In this document: positions 1 through 12,379 of the stretch, one piece after another | Numbering within the stretch: the first letter of the stretch is position 1 | How the letters are laid out: every line of letters starts with the position of its first letter | Assembly (NCBI RefSeq): GCF_016801865.2 | Contig: NC_068938.1 | Coordinates: 214,083,611-214,147,610 of the forward strand | Length of the DNA stretch: 64,000 nt | Reading direction: 5' to 3' | DNA from: Culex pipiens pallens | Taxonomy: Eukaryota > Arthropoda > Insecta > Diptera > Culicidae | Notes under the pieces: model-generated | Told to the model about the DNA's origin: nothing | What the model saw: the letters and a program-made list of their open reading frames with translations, nothing else | The model's database searches: none | Program-made: the position numbers and the translations under genes

Positions 1-75
1 CTCAACAATCAAGCCTTCGGACACCTAGTTTCGAGTAGGAATCTCGCAATCGAGAACGCCAAGGCAAAGCTGTAG
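1..75 (+). pseudogene. Possible C-terminus of a non-LTR retrotransposon ORF
   Basis: Frame 1 is open from the window edge to a TAG at 73-75 and ends in a short peptide containing SSRNLAIENAKAKL. This resembles the C-terminal tail I associate with mosquito LINE open reading frames, followed by an AT-rich 3' end. Only 24 residues are visible, so the assignment is tentative. Confidence 0.3.
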
Positions 76-95
76 AGCGAATAATTTGATTTTTT

Positions 96-570
96 GATAT
101 ATATAAAAAATTTCGACGGTTTTGTTCGAACACGGATCAGTTCAATACGGAGCGTCGGATCGAGGTGCTCTTTGTTGCGTTGTGTTCGTACACAGAAAAA
201 AAATCAATTCTCGAAACCGTGAATAAAGTTCACGATTGTGAGAACCACGAAGGAATATATTCACGTTTATAGTGCAAATGCACCATACTCATGAATAAAT
301 TCCTTCGTGGATCTCACATTCGTGAACTTTATTCACGATTACGGGAATTGATTTTTTTCTGTGTATAAACCCAAGGATGGTTCTTACGCCAAAAAGTGAC
401 AACTTTGGCCACTCTGGAACCGATTCCGGAAAATCTGCAGATTGTATGGGAAATGCTGCGTAAAATCAAATTTTGGTCACAGGAGGCTGAATTAGCAAAC
501 AAGCAAGAAACGTCAGGAAACCAAAAAAGGGCAGGACGAAGTTTGCCGGGAAGAGCTTGTATTATATATA
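96..570 (+). mobile_element. Helitron-like non-autonomous element, copy 1 (interrupted)
   Basis: Begins with a TATATATAAAA...TTTCGACG stretch and ends near GACGAAGTTTGCCGGGA. It is homologous, in the same orientation, to 47771-48058. Shared internal blocks include GGATCGAGGTGCTCTTTGTT and CAACTTTGGCCACTC. No terminal inverted repeats or target duplication are visible; ends of this style occur in insect Helitrons, so the class is inferred. A 173-bp MITE interrupts this copy at 191-363. Confidence 0.55.
191..363. mobile_element. CACAG-end MITE with TA duplication
   Basis: 173 bp, almost fully self-complementary, with ends CACAGAAAAAAAATCAATTC and its inverse. TA stands on both sides (189-190 and 364-365). 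The related copy at 47771-48058 lacks the insert and keeps a single TA-TAA context, which confirms the boundaries. Confidence 0.85.
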
Positions 571-3465
571 GATAAATCAGTCAAGTTCTGGAAAAATTTC
601 CTGTTTTGGTCATATACACGGCTCCATCAAAGTTTTAGCTAATGAAATAAAATATAATTAAACCCATTCACTTTTCAACTTTTCAGAATTACCGCTATTC
701 AAACTTCGATTACATTGAAGAGCATTTTCAAATACCTAAGATATTTTCTATGACTCGCATATAACTGTTGACAAACCGTTAAAAAATATTCTTTTGTCGA
801 TTTTGCTAATTTTTCGTTATAGTTTTCATTTTCGAGTATTCATAAGTTTGTTTATGGTGTCTGTTTGAATTGAACAAGAGAAAAAAAATGAAATTTCGAG
901 GAATTATGATTTTATATGGATAAGTTAGGGAATCCCGTGAAAGGTCAAGTTTGATAATAGAGGAATTAAATGCATTTGCCTATCTTAAAAAGAATGATTC
1001 GGGATTTTCATTACCTACATTTCAAGTTGTTTTTATGTTTTCTTTAGTTCGAAAATCGAAAAATCAACAAATTGTGAAGAATCGTCTCAACGTTTAAACG
1101 GTTCATCTGTTGGCGTATTATCAAGTAACGGAGATGTTTGAGTAAATAATAGACTAATAACCAAGTCTTTGCACAGAAAATAAGATTATCCGCATTTTTG
1201 AATAGCCGAAAGCAAAACATTTAAATTTCTAAATATTGTTAAAGGCCTGTAGCTAAGACAACATGATTTTTCAACATATTTACAAATTTATGCAATATAA
1301 GGTTTGCCGTGCCTTTTATAACATACCACTAAATATAATAAACAAATCGAATGATTGTCATGGAAGAAAAGAGAATGTTCTTGATTCCAGTATGATTCAT
1401 TAGCGTGGAGATCTTTCTAGACCATAATCCGTCAGAATGAACCTGTTATTGAACTAGATACTTTATTCACGGAATCTATAAAGCTTTATGTTAAGAACAA
1501 CATGAGTCACTTGTTATGGTGGAACGCGTTTTTTTTTCTTAGTTTCCAAACCCCTGCAATGCAAAAAAAAATTAATTCTCTCATCACTTCTCCGAATGCC
1601 AATCAACAAAAATAAAACCTGAATTTTATCAAAATTCCCCGCATGAGTCGAACACTCACCGCTCACGTGCACGCCAACCGGCAAAGGACAAAATGTCACC
1701 ACCCTCTTAAAGTACTCTTCTCTCCTGGCATACCGGCAAATCACTCACCATTTAAAGAGAGTTGAGTGCCCATTCCACCACCCCAAAACCGCCCGGCCTA
1801 CTACGGGCGCCCGTAACTCACCTGCCATCTGGACGTACGTCTGTTCTGAGTTTTTCAGCGGTTTCGAATGGGGGGTACTTTTGAGTTCCATTGCCGCCAC
1901 ATGGTCGGAAAGCATTTTTAGAAAAAATAGTTTTATTGCTTCCCTTGGACAAATAGGCAAGCTGCGCATTTGTTTTACAAGTTTGGCATGGCCTCCTCCC
2001 GCTGGAACCGTTGCTCGCCCGCGGTCGTTTTGTCCAACGCGGATTTGGGGCCTCGTCGACGGAGTCCGTTTTTTGGGGTCACCACAAGTGGGACAACCCT
2101 GAAGGGAAAGAGCGGGGGAGGTGGGAGCTGGGGTCAGCAGGGACGCACACCCCCCGAAGGCAGGCCAAATTGCGCCAATTGTGGGACAGGTTTGTCACGG
2201 ATTCGGCCCGGCGGTCTGGTGACATAAAACCAGTCTGGCCGGCCCCGGAGTTTGGACGGAGCCGTCTGCGAGAGGTGTTTGGTTGTTGTTGTTCTTTGGA
2301 GCACCACGGCGGCGGCGGCGGCAACTCTCCGTCGATGGCTTTGGTTGGTTCGCAAAAATGTTACGCAATGATTTCACTTCATGCTTTTGCAGGCGTTTTT
2401 TTGCGGTGGTCGCAAAAAATATGAATAAAGTACACGAAAGTGAATTTTGTGGAGAGGTTGAGGGCCAACTCGAAATTTGAAAATTTCCGAAATTCAATCT
2501 TTTAGTCTTAATTTATAGAGCTTCCTTCCTCCTAAACAAAGTCGTTGGCACGCACCACTTTAGTAAATGGAACACATTCTACAATTACAGCTCTATAGCA
2601 ACTACAGAGGTTCCACACCAATTCGTCACTAGTCGAAGGAATTTTTGAAAGTTGCGCCGACAACCTGCAATTTAGCCATTTTTTTTTGCACTGGAACCAC
2701 GGCAGTATTGTTTGAACCAGCTTTGCAGCCACCTTCAATCTTATTCGGGGGAAGTTACTTGTTTCTTTTTTTGGTTCCAGTGTTGAATGCAAGATTTATT
2801 GCTGGATGGCGTGCAGCGGGTAATGAGAGCCTAAACAGAACTTGCTGGAAAATATGCAAACCGGTTGAGTATAACCGAAGATCTGCTTGCGTTTGTTTGA
2901 GTTGAAATATAAAAGAATAAATTTATTTACCAATGATTCTTTAAATATCAACGTAGATTTGACAACAGATTTTTCAAATTTGATTTTTATGTATGATAAT
3001 CATATTTTAACCAAGAATATGAGTTTAAAAGCATGGAGCATCATTTTACAGAAATTTTTTTTTGTAACGAACCGAAAGTTTACTAAACATAATTGATTTT
3101 CAGTTTAATAAAATGCTTCATGCTCAATTTCAATGTTATTTTCGAGAAGTACTGAGAATGTTTTAAAAATCAATAGCCTTTTCTTGTCACCTGACGATAT
3201 CGCGGCAATGTTCTGTTCGATTCAATGTTAATACATTTTCAATTTCCGATTTAGTAAAAAATAAACCTAAAATCATTTTTTTTTTATTTTAACACATAAT
3301 TTTACAAAAGTTTTAAAATCTATTCAACAAAGTAAAATCCTGAATGGTCAAAGATAGATTTTTATTCCATTTTAACCTTTACTTAGTTATTATTTTTTCT
3401 TAACTCTGAAATCGCTGCATTTTATAATACATTTAGGAATGTTCTTTTAAATTGCCCTTCCTTAA
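571..3465. other. No gene seen; AT-rich with one GC-rich island
   Basis: Mostly AT-rich unique or decayed repeat sequence. 1640-2480 is a GC-rich island with overlapping short open frames on both strands; none shows family motifs, splice signals or clear coding character. It could be conserved non-coding sequence. Confidence 0.5.
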
Positions 3466-3560
3466 GGGACTATCCATAAACCACGTGGACACTTTTTTTT
3501 TAAATCTCCAACTGTGGAAATTGTTCATATTAAAAAAAAATATTTTTTGATGGGGCGTGG
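3466..3560. mobile_element. Decayed CCATAAA-type MITE fragment
   Basis: GGGACTATCCATAAACCACG followed by an A/T-rich stretch and GGGGCGTGGACA. It resembles one end of the CCATAAAGTACGTCACG element at 63667-63823, but the matching terminal repeat on the other side is lost. Confidence 0.4.
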
Positions 3561-3925
3561 ACAATCGCAATCGTAAAAATATACTCAGATTTTCATTATT
3601 TGTATTATGGGAATCAAACGACTAAACTTTTTGAATAGATTATCACTTCATCATAGTTTTTAAGTGTAAAATACTACAATGTTCACAAAATGTCATATTT
3701 TTTAAATAACATACAATGCAAAATGGTGCATAGATGAAATGACCATTCGAGTTTTTAGAGTAAAAAAATATTTAATATTTTCAAAAAATAAACGAAACTT
3801 TTGACAAAACTTAAATTTTATTGGTTTGAATTATGGATAACAAACGAGCTTTTTGGATAAACTACTCTTATTTTCACAAAAAATAAAAAAAATCTGAAAT
3901 ATATAAAAAAATGTAAAAATTTCAC

Positions 3926-4397
3926 TGTAGAGTTAGATAGTTTAGTTCATGAGCATGAGCCTGAGCATGAGAGACCACCCATGGTTGTCCTTCTCCGTTG
4001 CTGAACAGGACCGTAATAACCTGTCAGCACAACCGATCATACGCTTCAACGATCTGGTGATGTTTCTCTTATCAACAGCATGCATGAATGCGCTGAAAAG
4101 ATAAAACATCAAGAACATCAAAACTAGAACTGCTGCAGAAAGGTAACAGTCGTTGGCCATCAACGGCGCCCGCCATATCAGTTTGTAGATCTCGAGGGGA
4201 TGGGACAGGAATGTTAGTTAGCACAGGCTGCTACCAAGGGTGGGTTCTATACGATATCCACACCCCCGCGTGTGCCGGAAAACTACTTCTACTTGGGATT
4301 TTGTTAGTAGGGAAGGGTAATGGTCAGGATTCATCATAGAAGATGATGATGTGACCCAAATAATCGATAAGTTGTAGAGTTAGATGGTTTAGTTCAT
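3926..4397 (-). mobile_element. 3' end of a non-LTR retroposon with 25-bp target duplication
   Basis: A 422-bp insert (3951-4372) lies between two 25-bp direct repeats starting TGTAGAGTTAGAT (3926-3950 and 4373-4397) that differ at one base. Read on the minus strand, the insert ends in a short tandem tail of GCTCAT/GCTCAG units, as LINE or SINE 3' ends of the RTE kind often do. Long, slightly diverged duplications fit target-primed reverse transcription. The short open frame inside it is not taken as a gene. Confidence 0.7.
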
Positions 4398-5367
4398 TTA
4401 GCAAACTATGAAAAATTCAATATTTGTCACCCTCTTCCTTAAATCAGCCCGAAAAATAAGGGCAAACAAAATATGTTTTCAAAAACCTGTAAAATTTCAA
4501 TGGAAAGTTAAGTGCAATCAGCTGAATTGCAAATGCATTCCCCTGCGTTCAGAATCATTTTCAGCATGTATGGGTTTATTCGAATATAATTTATATATTA
4601 GTGAATTTTCGATGTACAGTACCGCAAAATGTTTTTTTCTGGCTTTTTTGCGTCTGTTCTCACATTTTTTTTAATTTATGATTGCAAATCAAGTGTACGG
4701 GTGCAAATGTAGTTTTCTACAATTTTTTCATTGAAATATTTAAATTCTGGCTAGTAATTTTGTTATTTGTCACTTTGACCAGAATTAAGGGACAAAAACT
4801 TTGAAAAATATTCTTATCAGCCTAATTTCAAAAATTAAGGATTTTGTACTAAACAAAATTTAATCTAGTAAAAATAATGCAACATTTGGTGTTGTTTGAT
4901 ATCCATAATGCAAATATGAGTACATATTGTCTAAATTTGGTCAAAATTGAAGTTTTTTTTATAGTAAAAATTTAAATCTATTGAAAATATACACAAATTT
5001 TGAGTTTTTCGATACTCATATTTCTAATCAAGCAAATTTGGGTATGTTAAAAAGAAATGTTGATGAAAATTTTCAACCCGTGTTTCAAATTATGGAAATT
5101 TAAGTACATATTTAAAAATAAATCGGTATTTTGTGATTTTTATTCATAAAAATTAAAATCTAATTGAAAATTTATATAAAAATTTATGTTTTGTGATATC
5201 CATATTGCAAATTACAAAATAAAGTATTTTAAAAATATCAGGTTTTTTTCATGAAATTTGATTTTTTTAGTCAAATTTCTAATCAAGTGAAATCTCTACA
5301 TACTTTTGCGTCGTTCGATAGCTAAATGGTAAATTAAAAAAAAAAAACGATTTATATAAATACGGTA
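4398..5367. other. No gene seen; AT-rich degenerate repeats
   Basis: Very AT-rich with irregularly repeated phrases of the type TTTGATATCCATAATGCAAA (4898, 5195) and loosely similar ones. These recall the motif repeated in the palindrome at 50449-51700 and at 31860-32020. No terminal repeats were found. Confidence 0.4.
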
Positions 5368-5371
5368 TTAA

Positions 5372-7316
5372 GAGCGAGTCCACGAGCAAAGCATACCCAT
5401 CTCGCATCGACCTCACCAATCTGCCTGAAATTTTCAGGGGTTGTTTGTTCATATGAAACTAGCATCTGGCCAAAATATGAGCACTCTAGGTCAACGGGAA
5501 GTGGGGCAAATCGGGACACAATGTTTAAAGGTTCAAAAACGTCAAAAATCTTAAAAAGGCTATAACTTAGGCAAAATTCAATTTAATGTCAAATTCAAAA
5601 TGCATCTGAAAGGGCTTAAAAAATGCAACAAAATGCAGGGTAGAACATCCCAATTGGTTAAATCTAAAGGGAGTTATTGGCATTTTAGTGAAAAAATAGC
5701 ATAATTTTCAAACTCAAATAAAAAAGTGTTCCATCCAGATATCAACACGGTTCGACCTGCAGCTTGTAGGGGACATTCGGGACTACCATCTGAGACTGAG
5801 AACGCTTTGGGTAAGGCAGTTTAATATATTAAATAGACACTTTTACTTTTAGTGAATTTTTTGGTTGTAAATTTTTGCTCGGGAGACCCCTTAGATCCCA
5901 TTTTCTGCACAGTAAAAAATTTCTGTGTAAAATCGCATGCAAAAGCATGCACATCACCTTTGTGAGCAAAAGCATGTAATATTGTATGAGAAAACGTGTA
6001 CACAAAAAGTCTGTACAAAAGAAAAATAAATTAATATTGCACACCCTAAAAATTACATCAATCTGTTGAGAGTCATATCCAGATTACCAAGTTCGCGCCC
6101 CAGCCATCTCGGCTATCTCGCCGCTTTGAAAATAGCTGGATCAATACCGATGTAGCTGTACGTGCCCCATACATCGTACACAGTTAATTCAGTTTACGAC
6201 GTACGGGATACCTACTGCTACATCGGCGTAGAACACAATCTTAACAAGACGGTGAGAAAGCCTAGACGGCCAGGGCGCGGACTTGGTAATCTGGATATGA
6301 CTCTAACCAGAATGATATTATTTTTTTTGGGGGTGTGCATATTTTTTTTTTCATCCGTACATGCTTTTTGTGTACACGTTTTCTCATACAATATTACATG
6401 CTTTTGCTCACAAAGGTGATGTGCATGCTTTTGCATGCGATTTTACCATCGGATTTTTTGCTGTGTGGTGATAATTTCATCATTTTCGTGTTCCTGAGAT
6501 AATTTCACAATAGAAACATGCATACAAATGTTTATTTTCATCCATTTTAACCCTTTAAAAAATGAAAGTAAAAAAAAAATTAAGAAGCTGCTTTTTTTCT
6601 GGTGTAATCTGGTATCCTTGGAAACGAACTTGATTTTCAATAAATGTGAATCGAAGATTTTTTTTAACTTTCATTTTTTAAAGGGTTAAAATAGATGAAA
6701 ATAAACATTTTTATGCATGTTTCTATTGTGAAATTGTCTCAGGAACACGAAAATGATGAAATTATCACCAGAAAATGGGATCTAAGGGGTCTCCCGAGCA
6801 AAAATTTACAACCAAAAAATTCACTAAAAGTAAAAGTGTCTAATTAATATATTAAACTGCCTTACCCAAAGCGTTCTCAGTCCCAGATGGTAGTCCCGAA
6901 TGTCCCCTACAAGCTGCAGGTCGAACCGTGTTGATATCTGGATGGAACACTTTTTTATTTGAGTTTGAAAATTATGCTATTTTTTCACTAAAATGCCAAT
7001 AACTCCCTTTAGATTTAACCAATTGGGATGTTCTACCCTGCATTTTGTTGCATTTTTTAAGCCCTTTCAGATGCATTTTGAATTTTGACATTAAATTGAA
7101 TTTTGCCTAAGTTATAGCCTTTTTAAGATTTTTGACGTTTTTGAACCTTTAAACATTGTGTCCCGATTTGCCCCACTTCCCGTTGACCTAGAGTGCTCAT
7201 ATTTTGGCCAGATGCTAGTTTCATATGTACAAACAACCCCTGAAAATTTCAGGCAGATTGGTGAGGTCCAAACGACGTCCCATACAAAGGGGTATGCCCT
7301 GTTCGTGGACTCGCTC
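5372..7316. mobile_element. TTAA-flanked foldback element interrupted by a second foldback
   Basis: The ends are GAGCGAGTCCACGA and its inverse, directly flanked by TTAA at 5368-5371 and 7317-7320. The arms run 5372-5907 plus 6468-6568 on the left and 6665-7316 on the right, about 640 bp each, with high complementarity. The short loop is 6569-6664. A CACAG-type foldback (5908-6465) sits inside the left arm. TTAA duplication is typical of piggyBac-like elements; no transposase is present. A related end occurs at 34529 and a diverged internal copy at 17930-18425. Confidence 0.85.
5908..6465. mobile_element. CACAG-end foldback MITE nested in the TTAA element
   Basis: 558 bp with ends CACAGTAAAAAAT and ATTTTTTGCTGTG; complementarity continues almost to the centre near 6180-6195. 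The flanks are TG on both sides (5906-5907, 6466-6467). The right arm of the host foldback shows the uninterrupted sequence, so the insertion and the 2-bp duplication can be read directly. Confidence 0.82.
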
Positions 7317-7472
7317 TTAAGATAATGCGTTTGAGTACTTAATTATTTTTACTAATATTTAAAAAGAATGGTTTTAGTATATTTTTATAAGTGCTTTCAA
7401 AGTCTGAGAAGATTTTGCTTGAATAAGTTCCTTTCAAATGGTTATTTCAAATGAGTTATCGTTGGTTATCTC

Positions 7473-8353
7473 TAGGGCTAAGATTTTTTCGCGATTTCAC
7501 GGGAGCCGCGCAATTCGTGACATTCGTCCTTTTCCGTGAAGTTTGATAAATACCGCGAAATATCGCGAAATTCGAAATAATTGACTGTCAAATTGCTCCC
7601 TTGTGTATCTAAACATAGGTTTCACAAATTGTTGTAACATGCTAGGGATAAAACAATATGAAGAACACAGGGCAGTTTTAGCTATTTTAATTCCTATTCA
7701 ATTTATTAAAATAAAGATTAACAAATTAACAACTCAAAGAAACATTAAAAAAATTAAAAAATCGGTCATAAATATTTTTTTATTAAATTTGATCGAAATA
7801 ATGTTATATTGTATAGTTAGACATTTCTTAAGCCATTTGCAATGTTTTCTAATTTTGTGCAATTTCCAAAAACAAATGTTAAAAACACTGTTCAAAATGA
7901 AATTTTGCCTAAACTGTTTTGAAATACTCAAATTCATTTTTCGCTGAAAAGCATAAGCAAAAAAAATCTTTTGTTTTACTTGTTCTACTTTCGGTGATTT
8001 TATCGCTTAGTATGTGATTTGTTTAAAAGATATTTATGGATGTTTTTGGTTTTAAAGATATTTTAGAAAATTAAAATTCTTAGATCTCAGTAAAAAAGGA
8101 CAGTTGAATTGTAAATTCTGTTAATGAAAATTCTGCAAAATTTCACAAAATTGAGCTCATAAATTTATTGTCATGAATATTTTGTTTGTATCTTAAACAA
8201 CTGCTCACTTTTTTTAGTAACTTTCTTGTACACAATTATTTTAAATAACACAGTTTTGTCAGAGAGAATACTCTTTGATTTTTTGTTCATTTCAGGCAGA
8301 TTTTGGAATTTTAAAATTGGCATTATTTTTGCCGTGAAAAATCACTACCCCTA
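7473..8353. mobile_element. hAT-like non-autonomous element with 8-bp duplication
   Basis: 881 bp starting TAGGGCTAAGATT and ending AATCACTACCCCTA. It is flanked by an exact 8-bp direct repeat GTTATCTC (7465-7472 and 8354-8361). Inverted ends plus an 8-bp duplication are the hallmark of hAT elements. The interior is AT-rich and has no transposase. A related end lies at 21355. Confidence 0.82.
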
Positions 8354-8361
8354 GTTATCTC

Positions 8362-10763
8362 CGATTGAATTATCGTATTTCAATAACGATAACGAAAGCT
8401 CAATCGTGATTTGCGTTTTATTTATCGGATTTTCATTATTTATTATGCTGTAACAAAGTGATAAATGAAATGAAAAATAGCATCCCCGGTTACAATGAAA
8501 ATTATCCAAAAAGGGTTTCAGAAGTTTGAACGTGCCTAAACATTCAAATCTTCGCCATGAGGATTTTTTCAGCACCTGTTTTTTTTTTCTTTAATAATTT
8601 ATCACCAAATTCCAGTGAAATGTAGTCCAGCTAATGGTGTCTAGGTTCGGTGGCAGTGACATTTCGCTCGAAAATTTTGCGGTCTAACCTGCTGCTGCTG
8701 CTGCTAGCTACCCCCAGACGGAGTGTGAGTATCCGCGGAAAGTATCGTGTTATGGAACATCAGGCAACATCTTCAAACGGCTCCAAATTGAATATGCATG
8801 ATGCGCCTGCCTGCCTGTCGGCCTGGGGCTGCTGGTTCAAGTCTGATTTCGATATTATTTCGCTAATCGTTTGACATTTTGCAACGAACGCGAATAAATT
8901 TGCAACTTATCGCTCGTGGCCCAAATAGTTTTGATTTTTTTTTCTTCTTTCTACTGATTTGCTGCTTTTGGGGTTGCAATCTCAACCCCTTTTGAAACAT
9001 CAGAAAATGTGCCCATCATGATGAAGAAGAAAACATGAAAAAATAAAGAGAAAAAAATGCTGGCACGTCACCCGCAGTGGGAAGGAAGGCAAAACTGATG
9101 TAAAAACGCGTTATTGCGACATACATTACAAGTTGGTTGGATGTTGGTTGGTTGGCTGCTGCTGCTGTTGATCATTAACATCGATTATGTGAAAAGCGCG
9201 CCCCTCTGATTGGGGTCTGATGCGTATGCCTCTGTGAGTGTGTTTGTGGGGTTGGAGAGATATACGTAAGAAGAAAAGTGATTACCAGACCGAGGGGTGT
9301 GCCACTCCCTTCAGCTGTGATCTCTGGGAGGTGATCACCGGATGCATCACCTAGCCCCCCACCAAACTGTAGGGTGGTCTGACGAAATAATGCCCTAAAA
9401 GTGAGTGGATCTGATTGTGAAAATATTTTTATCTTTCTACGACAAATCAATAAAATCACAAAAAATCAGTTAAGAAATTGAAGAATAAAAATGAATAATT
9501 TTTTTTAAATTGGACAAACTTGTTCACAAAACCAAATGATTAAAAATCAAATGCAAAATTATTTACAAAAACGAGTATAATTACACACATTTAAAAAATT
9601 AAATAAAACGAAAAAAAATGGAAATAACTTTTAATGATAAAAAAACAAATTTGGCTTTATTTAAAATTAGGTCAAATTCGGGCGAACTTTCAACTCTTTT
9701 GTTTTTGTGGCCTTTAATCAAAAATTGATCACCCTAACACCACCAACCAGGGGTCCCAGAAAGAAAGTGTTTTTCACGCAAGATAAGATATGAAGCCGGG
9801 CAGAGAGAAGAAAAACAGGACGCACACAGTGCGTGTGAATTATTACAGATCGAACTGGTGCGCACACCGATGCTGATCGACGATTACCCAATTGATTACC
9901 ATAACGGTGAACCACGGAGTCATTTGTGCACTTACCCGTGGTGGTTGATCTAATCGACCGAAATGGGCTTGTTTATGATTTGTTTTCGATTGGAATTACG
10001 CGTCTTACATAAATATGGGACAAACAGCAGGAAAAAAGGTGATATTGCTTTTCTTCTAAAACTTTAAGTTTCAGACTTAAGCCCGATTTATTTTATTTTA
10101 GTCTGGAGACATAACCTTAAAGAAACGACCTCCTCCTGAATAACCGTAACTAACGTCGTGAACCAACCGGCCAGCAGTAGTGGGTTGGCGATACACGCTC
10201 GTAACACGCTACACCCTGTCGGCCGTCTGGACCACAAAATGCACTGACCATTCCGTCCAAAAACCGAAAACTGGGTTAAACCGACCTGTCCAATTTGCCC
10301 GACGACGACGACGTCGAAGTCGACGCCGTCACCTGCGCTTGCTCCCCGACCCGGTGACCGGTTCCACCACCGAACGAGATATATCCGATGCTGTAATCAT
10401 TTAAATTAATCACATTGCATAATATCACACACGCAGGCAGACAGGCAGCCACGAGAAAGGAGGAGGAGGAGGAGGAGGTTCAGGTGATCGAGGAATGTCG
10501 ACGCAGCAGCAGCAGGCTCCGTCACAAGAGAGTTGGCCAGGCTGGCTGGTGTGTTGCGGGGAGTCGAAGCACTTTTGGCCTGGTTCACTATCGTCGTAAT
10601 CAACTGACCGACCAACCGACCGATACCGGAATCCTTGGTTTCCGCTTTCTTTCCAGCACAGTGCAAAGCTGCGTGCGAGGGCACGGAGGGAAATACTTTT
10701 GAAAAATGAAAAATCGAGCCAATTTGGCCTGTATTGTTTTAGTTGGTAAAAGGTTGAAAAGTT
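8362..10763. other. No gene seen; unique islands and AT-rich DNA
   Basis: 8640-8880, 9040-9390, 9720-9960 and 10120-10700 are GC-richer unique islands, including a (GAG)n-rich stretch near 10460-10480 and (CTG)n-like runs near 8690. Between them are A/T-rich stretches. Open frames here are short and on both strands, without recognisable motifs. Confidence 0.45.
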
Positions 10764-11282
10764 CACAGAAAAAAATTATGGTAATATTCATCAGTTTCTG
10801 ATGAATTTTCATCAGGTTCACATTTTACACATTTTTAAAGTAAAATTAATCATTAAGAGAGGTAATATTCAACCAAACAATGTTCAACCTTCCAAAATTA
10901 ACCTTTTTTTGTGTTTGTAACACAATTATAAATATTGACCATATTTACTAGTTTTGAAAATCAATGCTTATTACAAAAATAAAACTTGTTCAAATCCTTC
11001 TTGAAGTGACTAAGACCTTATTTAAATTTGTTTAGAAATTCTAACTCAAAATAATAACATTCGGTCTTCAACTTAACAACAAAAATAAGATTAATTTTGG
11101 AATGTTGAAAAATTGGTATGTTGAATATTACCTCTTTTTTGAGTAATATTACCTAAAAATGTCAACCTGATGAGTATTCATCAGAAACTTATGAAAATTC
11201 ATCATTTTGTAATATAACACATTTTTTAGACACAAAATCTGTCACCATTTCCTGATGAATATTACCATCATTTTTTTCTGTG
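10764..11282. mobile_element. CACAG-end MITE, 519 bp
   Basis: The ends CACAGAAAAAAATTATGGTA and TACCATCATTTTTTTCTGTG are inverted copies. TT stands on both sides (10762-10763, 11283-11284). The interior repeats GGTAATATT and CTGATGAAT phrases near both ends. Same family style as the elements at 191, 5908, 15598 and 63015. Confidence 0.78.
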
Positions 11283-12379
11283 TTGAATTTGGTTGTCAGA
11301 TCTAAAACTCATATGACTCATCATAAAAGGTCTTTTCAATTCATATCCAACGAAAGGTCGCATAATGGATTCGGATATTATTTTTTCCAACGCCCTTTTA
11401 ATAAAAAGTATAACAAATTAAGTAAGGTGCTCAATGACCTGCTCATATTGATAAATGACAAATTTGTCTTTTTTATACCTTTACAAAAATGCAATGTATT
11501 TTTTTTCATAAAATTATTTTTATTATGTCCTTTTCGGTGCTGGGACCTGGTCAGGATCGAGTCGGATTTTGTAATTACATTTTACTTAAAAAATGTAATG
11601 TATTGTAATGTGTTTTCTTTTTTTGCAAAATCCAGCTTTTACTAAAATTTGTAGGAGTAACTAAGATGTTTTTTTTCGTAGCTTTACTGCCCATGTTCGC
11701 ATAAATGTCCCATATGCATTTTCAGCAAGTTGAGAAATTAGCTTCGATGTTTGAAAAAAATGTTTATGGAACAAAATTTCAACCTTCCAAAAACTTTGTT
11801 TGCTGTGTAGTATTTTACTAATCTTCGAGCTAGCCTATTAGAAAATTAACAAAACCATGGTTTTTGAAAATTGTTATTTTCAGCATTAATTTAATGTTTT
11901 GCCCTGTAATATTTTTGTGGAATTTGTTGAGAGGTTGTATATTTCTGCAAATATATAGCTTGGTGATTTTTTTTGGCAAAAATACTAACTTATTTTGTTA
12001 TGTGACCTATCACAAAATGATTTCAACCGATATTAAAAAGCTATCGATTTTATTTTGAGGGATTAATATTGATTGAGTGGACCTTATTGGAGTTAAACAG
12101 AGTCATTGATAGCAAAATTTTCATGACTATTTCAAAGCGAACTGATGGACGAATTATTAATAATTAGTCAATTTTTACTAGTTTATTCTATTTAACACAT
12201 AAAAGTTGAAACTCTGTGTGTCTTTCAACATCTTGTCGCTTCTGTGCCATCTTGGGAAACGTTTGCTATAGAGAGAAAACTTAGTCTATCTAGGTTTAAA
12301 CTCGTTTGAAGGGTCTTTCAACTACCTATCAAACGATAGGTTGTATGATTGATCCGGACATCGTTTCCATAAATTTTTT
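11283..12379. other. No gene seen; decayed repeats
   Basis: AT-rich. 11305-11370 and 12300-12375 each resemble the unit of the 164-bp array at 35544-36510 (TTTCAACTACCTATCAAACG, GATTGATCCGGACATCG), so they are single decayed members of that family. Confidence 0.4.

Noticed and set aside
1970..2424. Overlapping open frames in the GC-rich island
   Set aside because: Frames on both strands are equally open, there is no domain motif and there are no paired splice signals.
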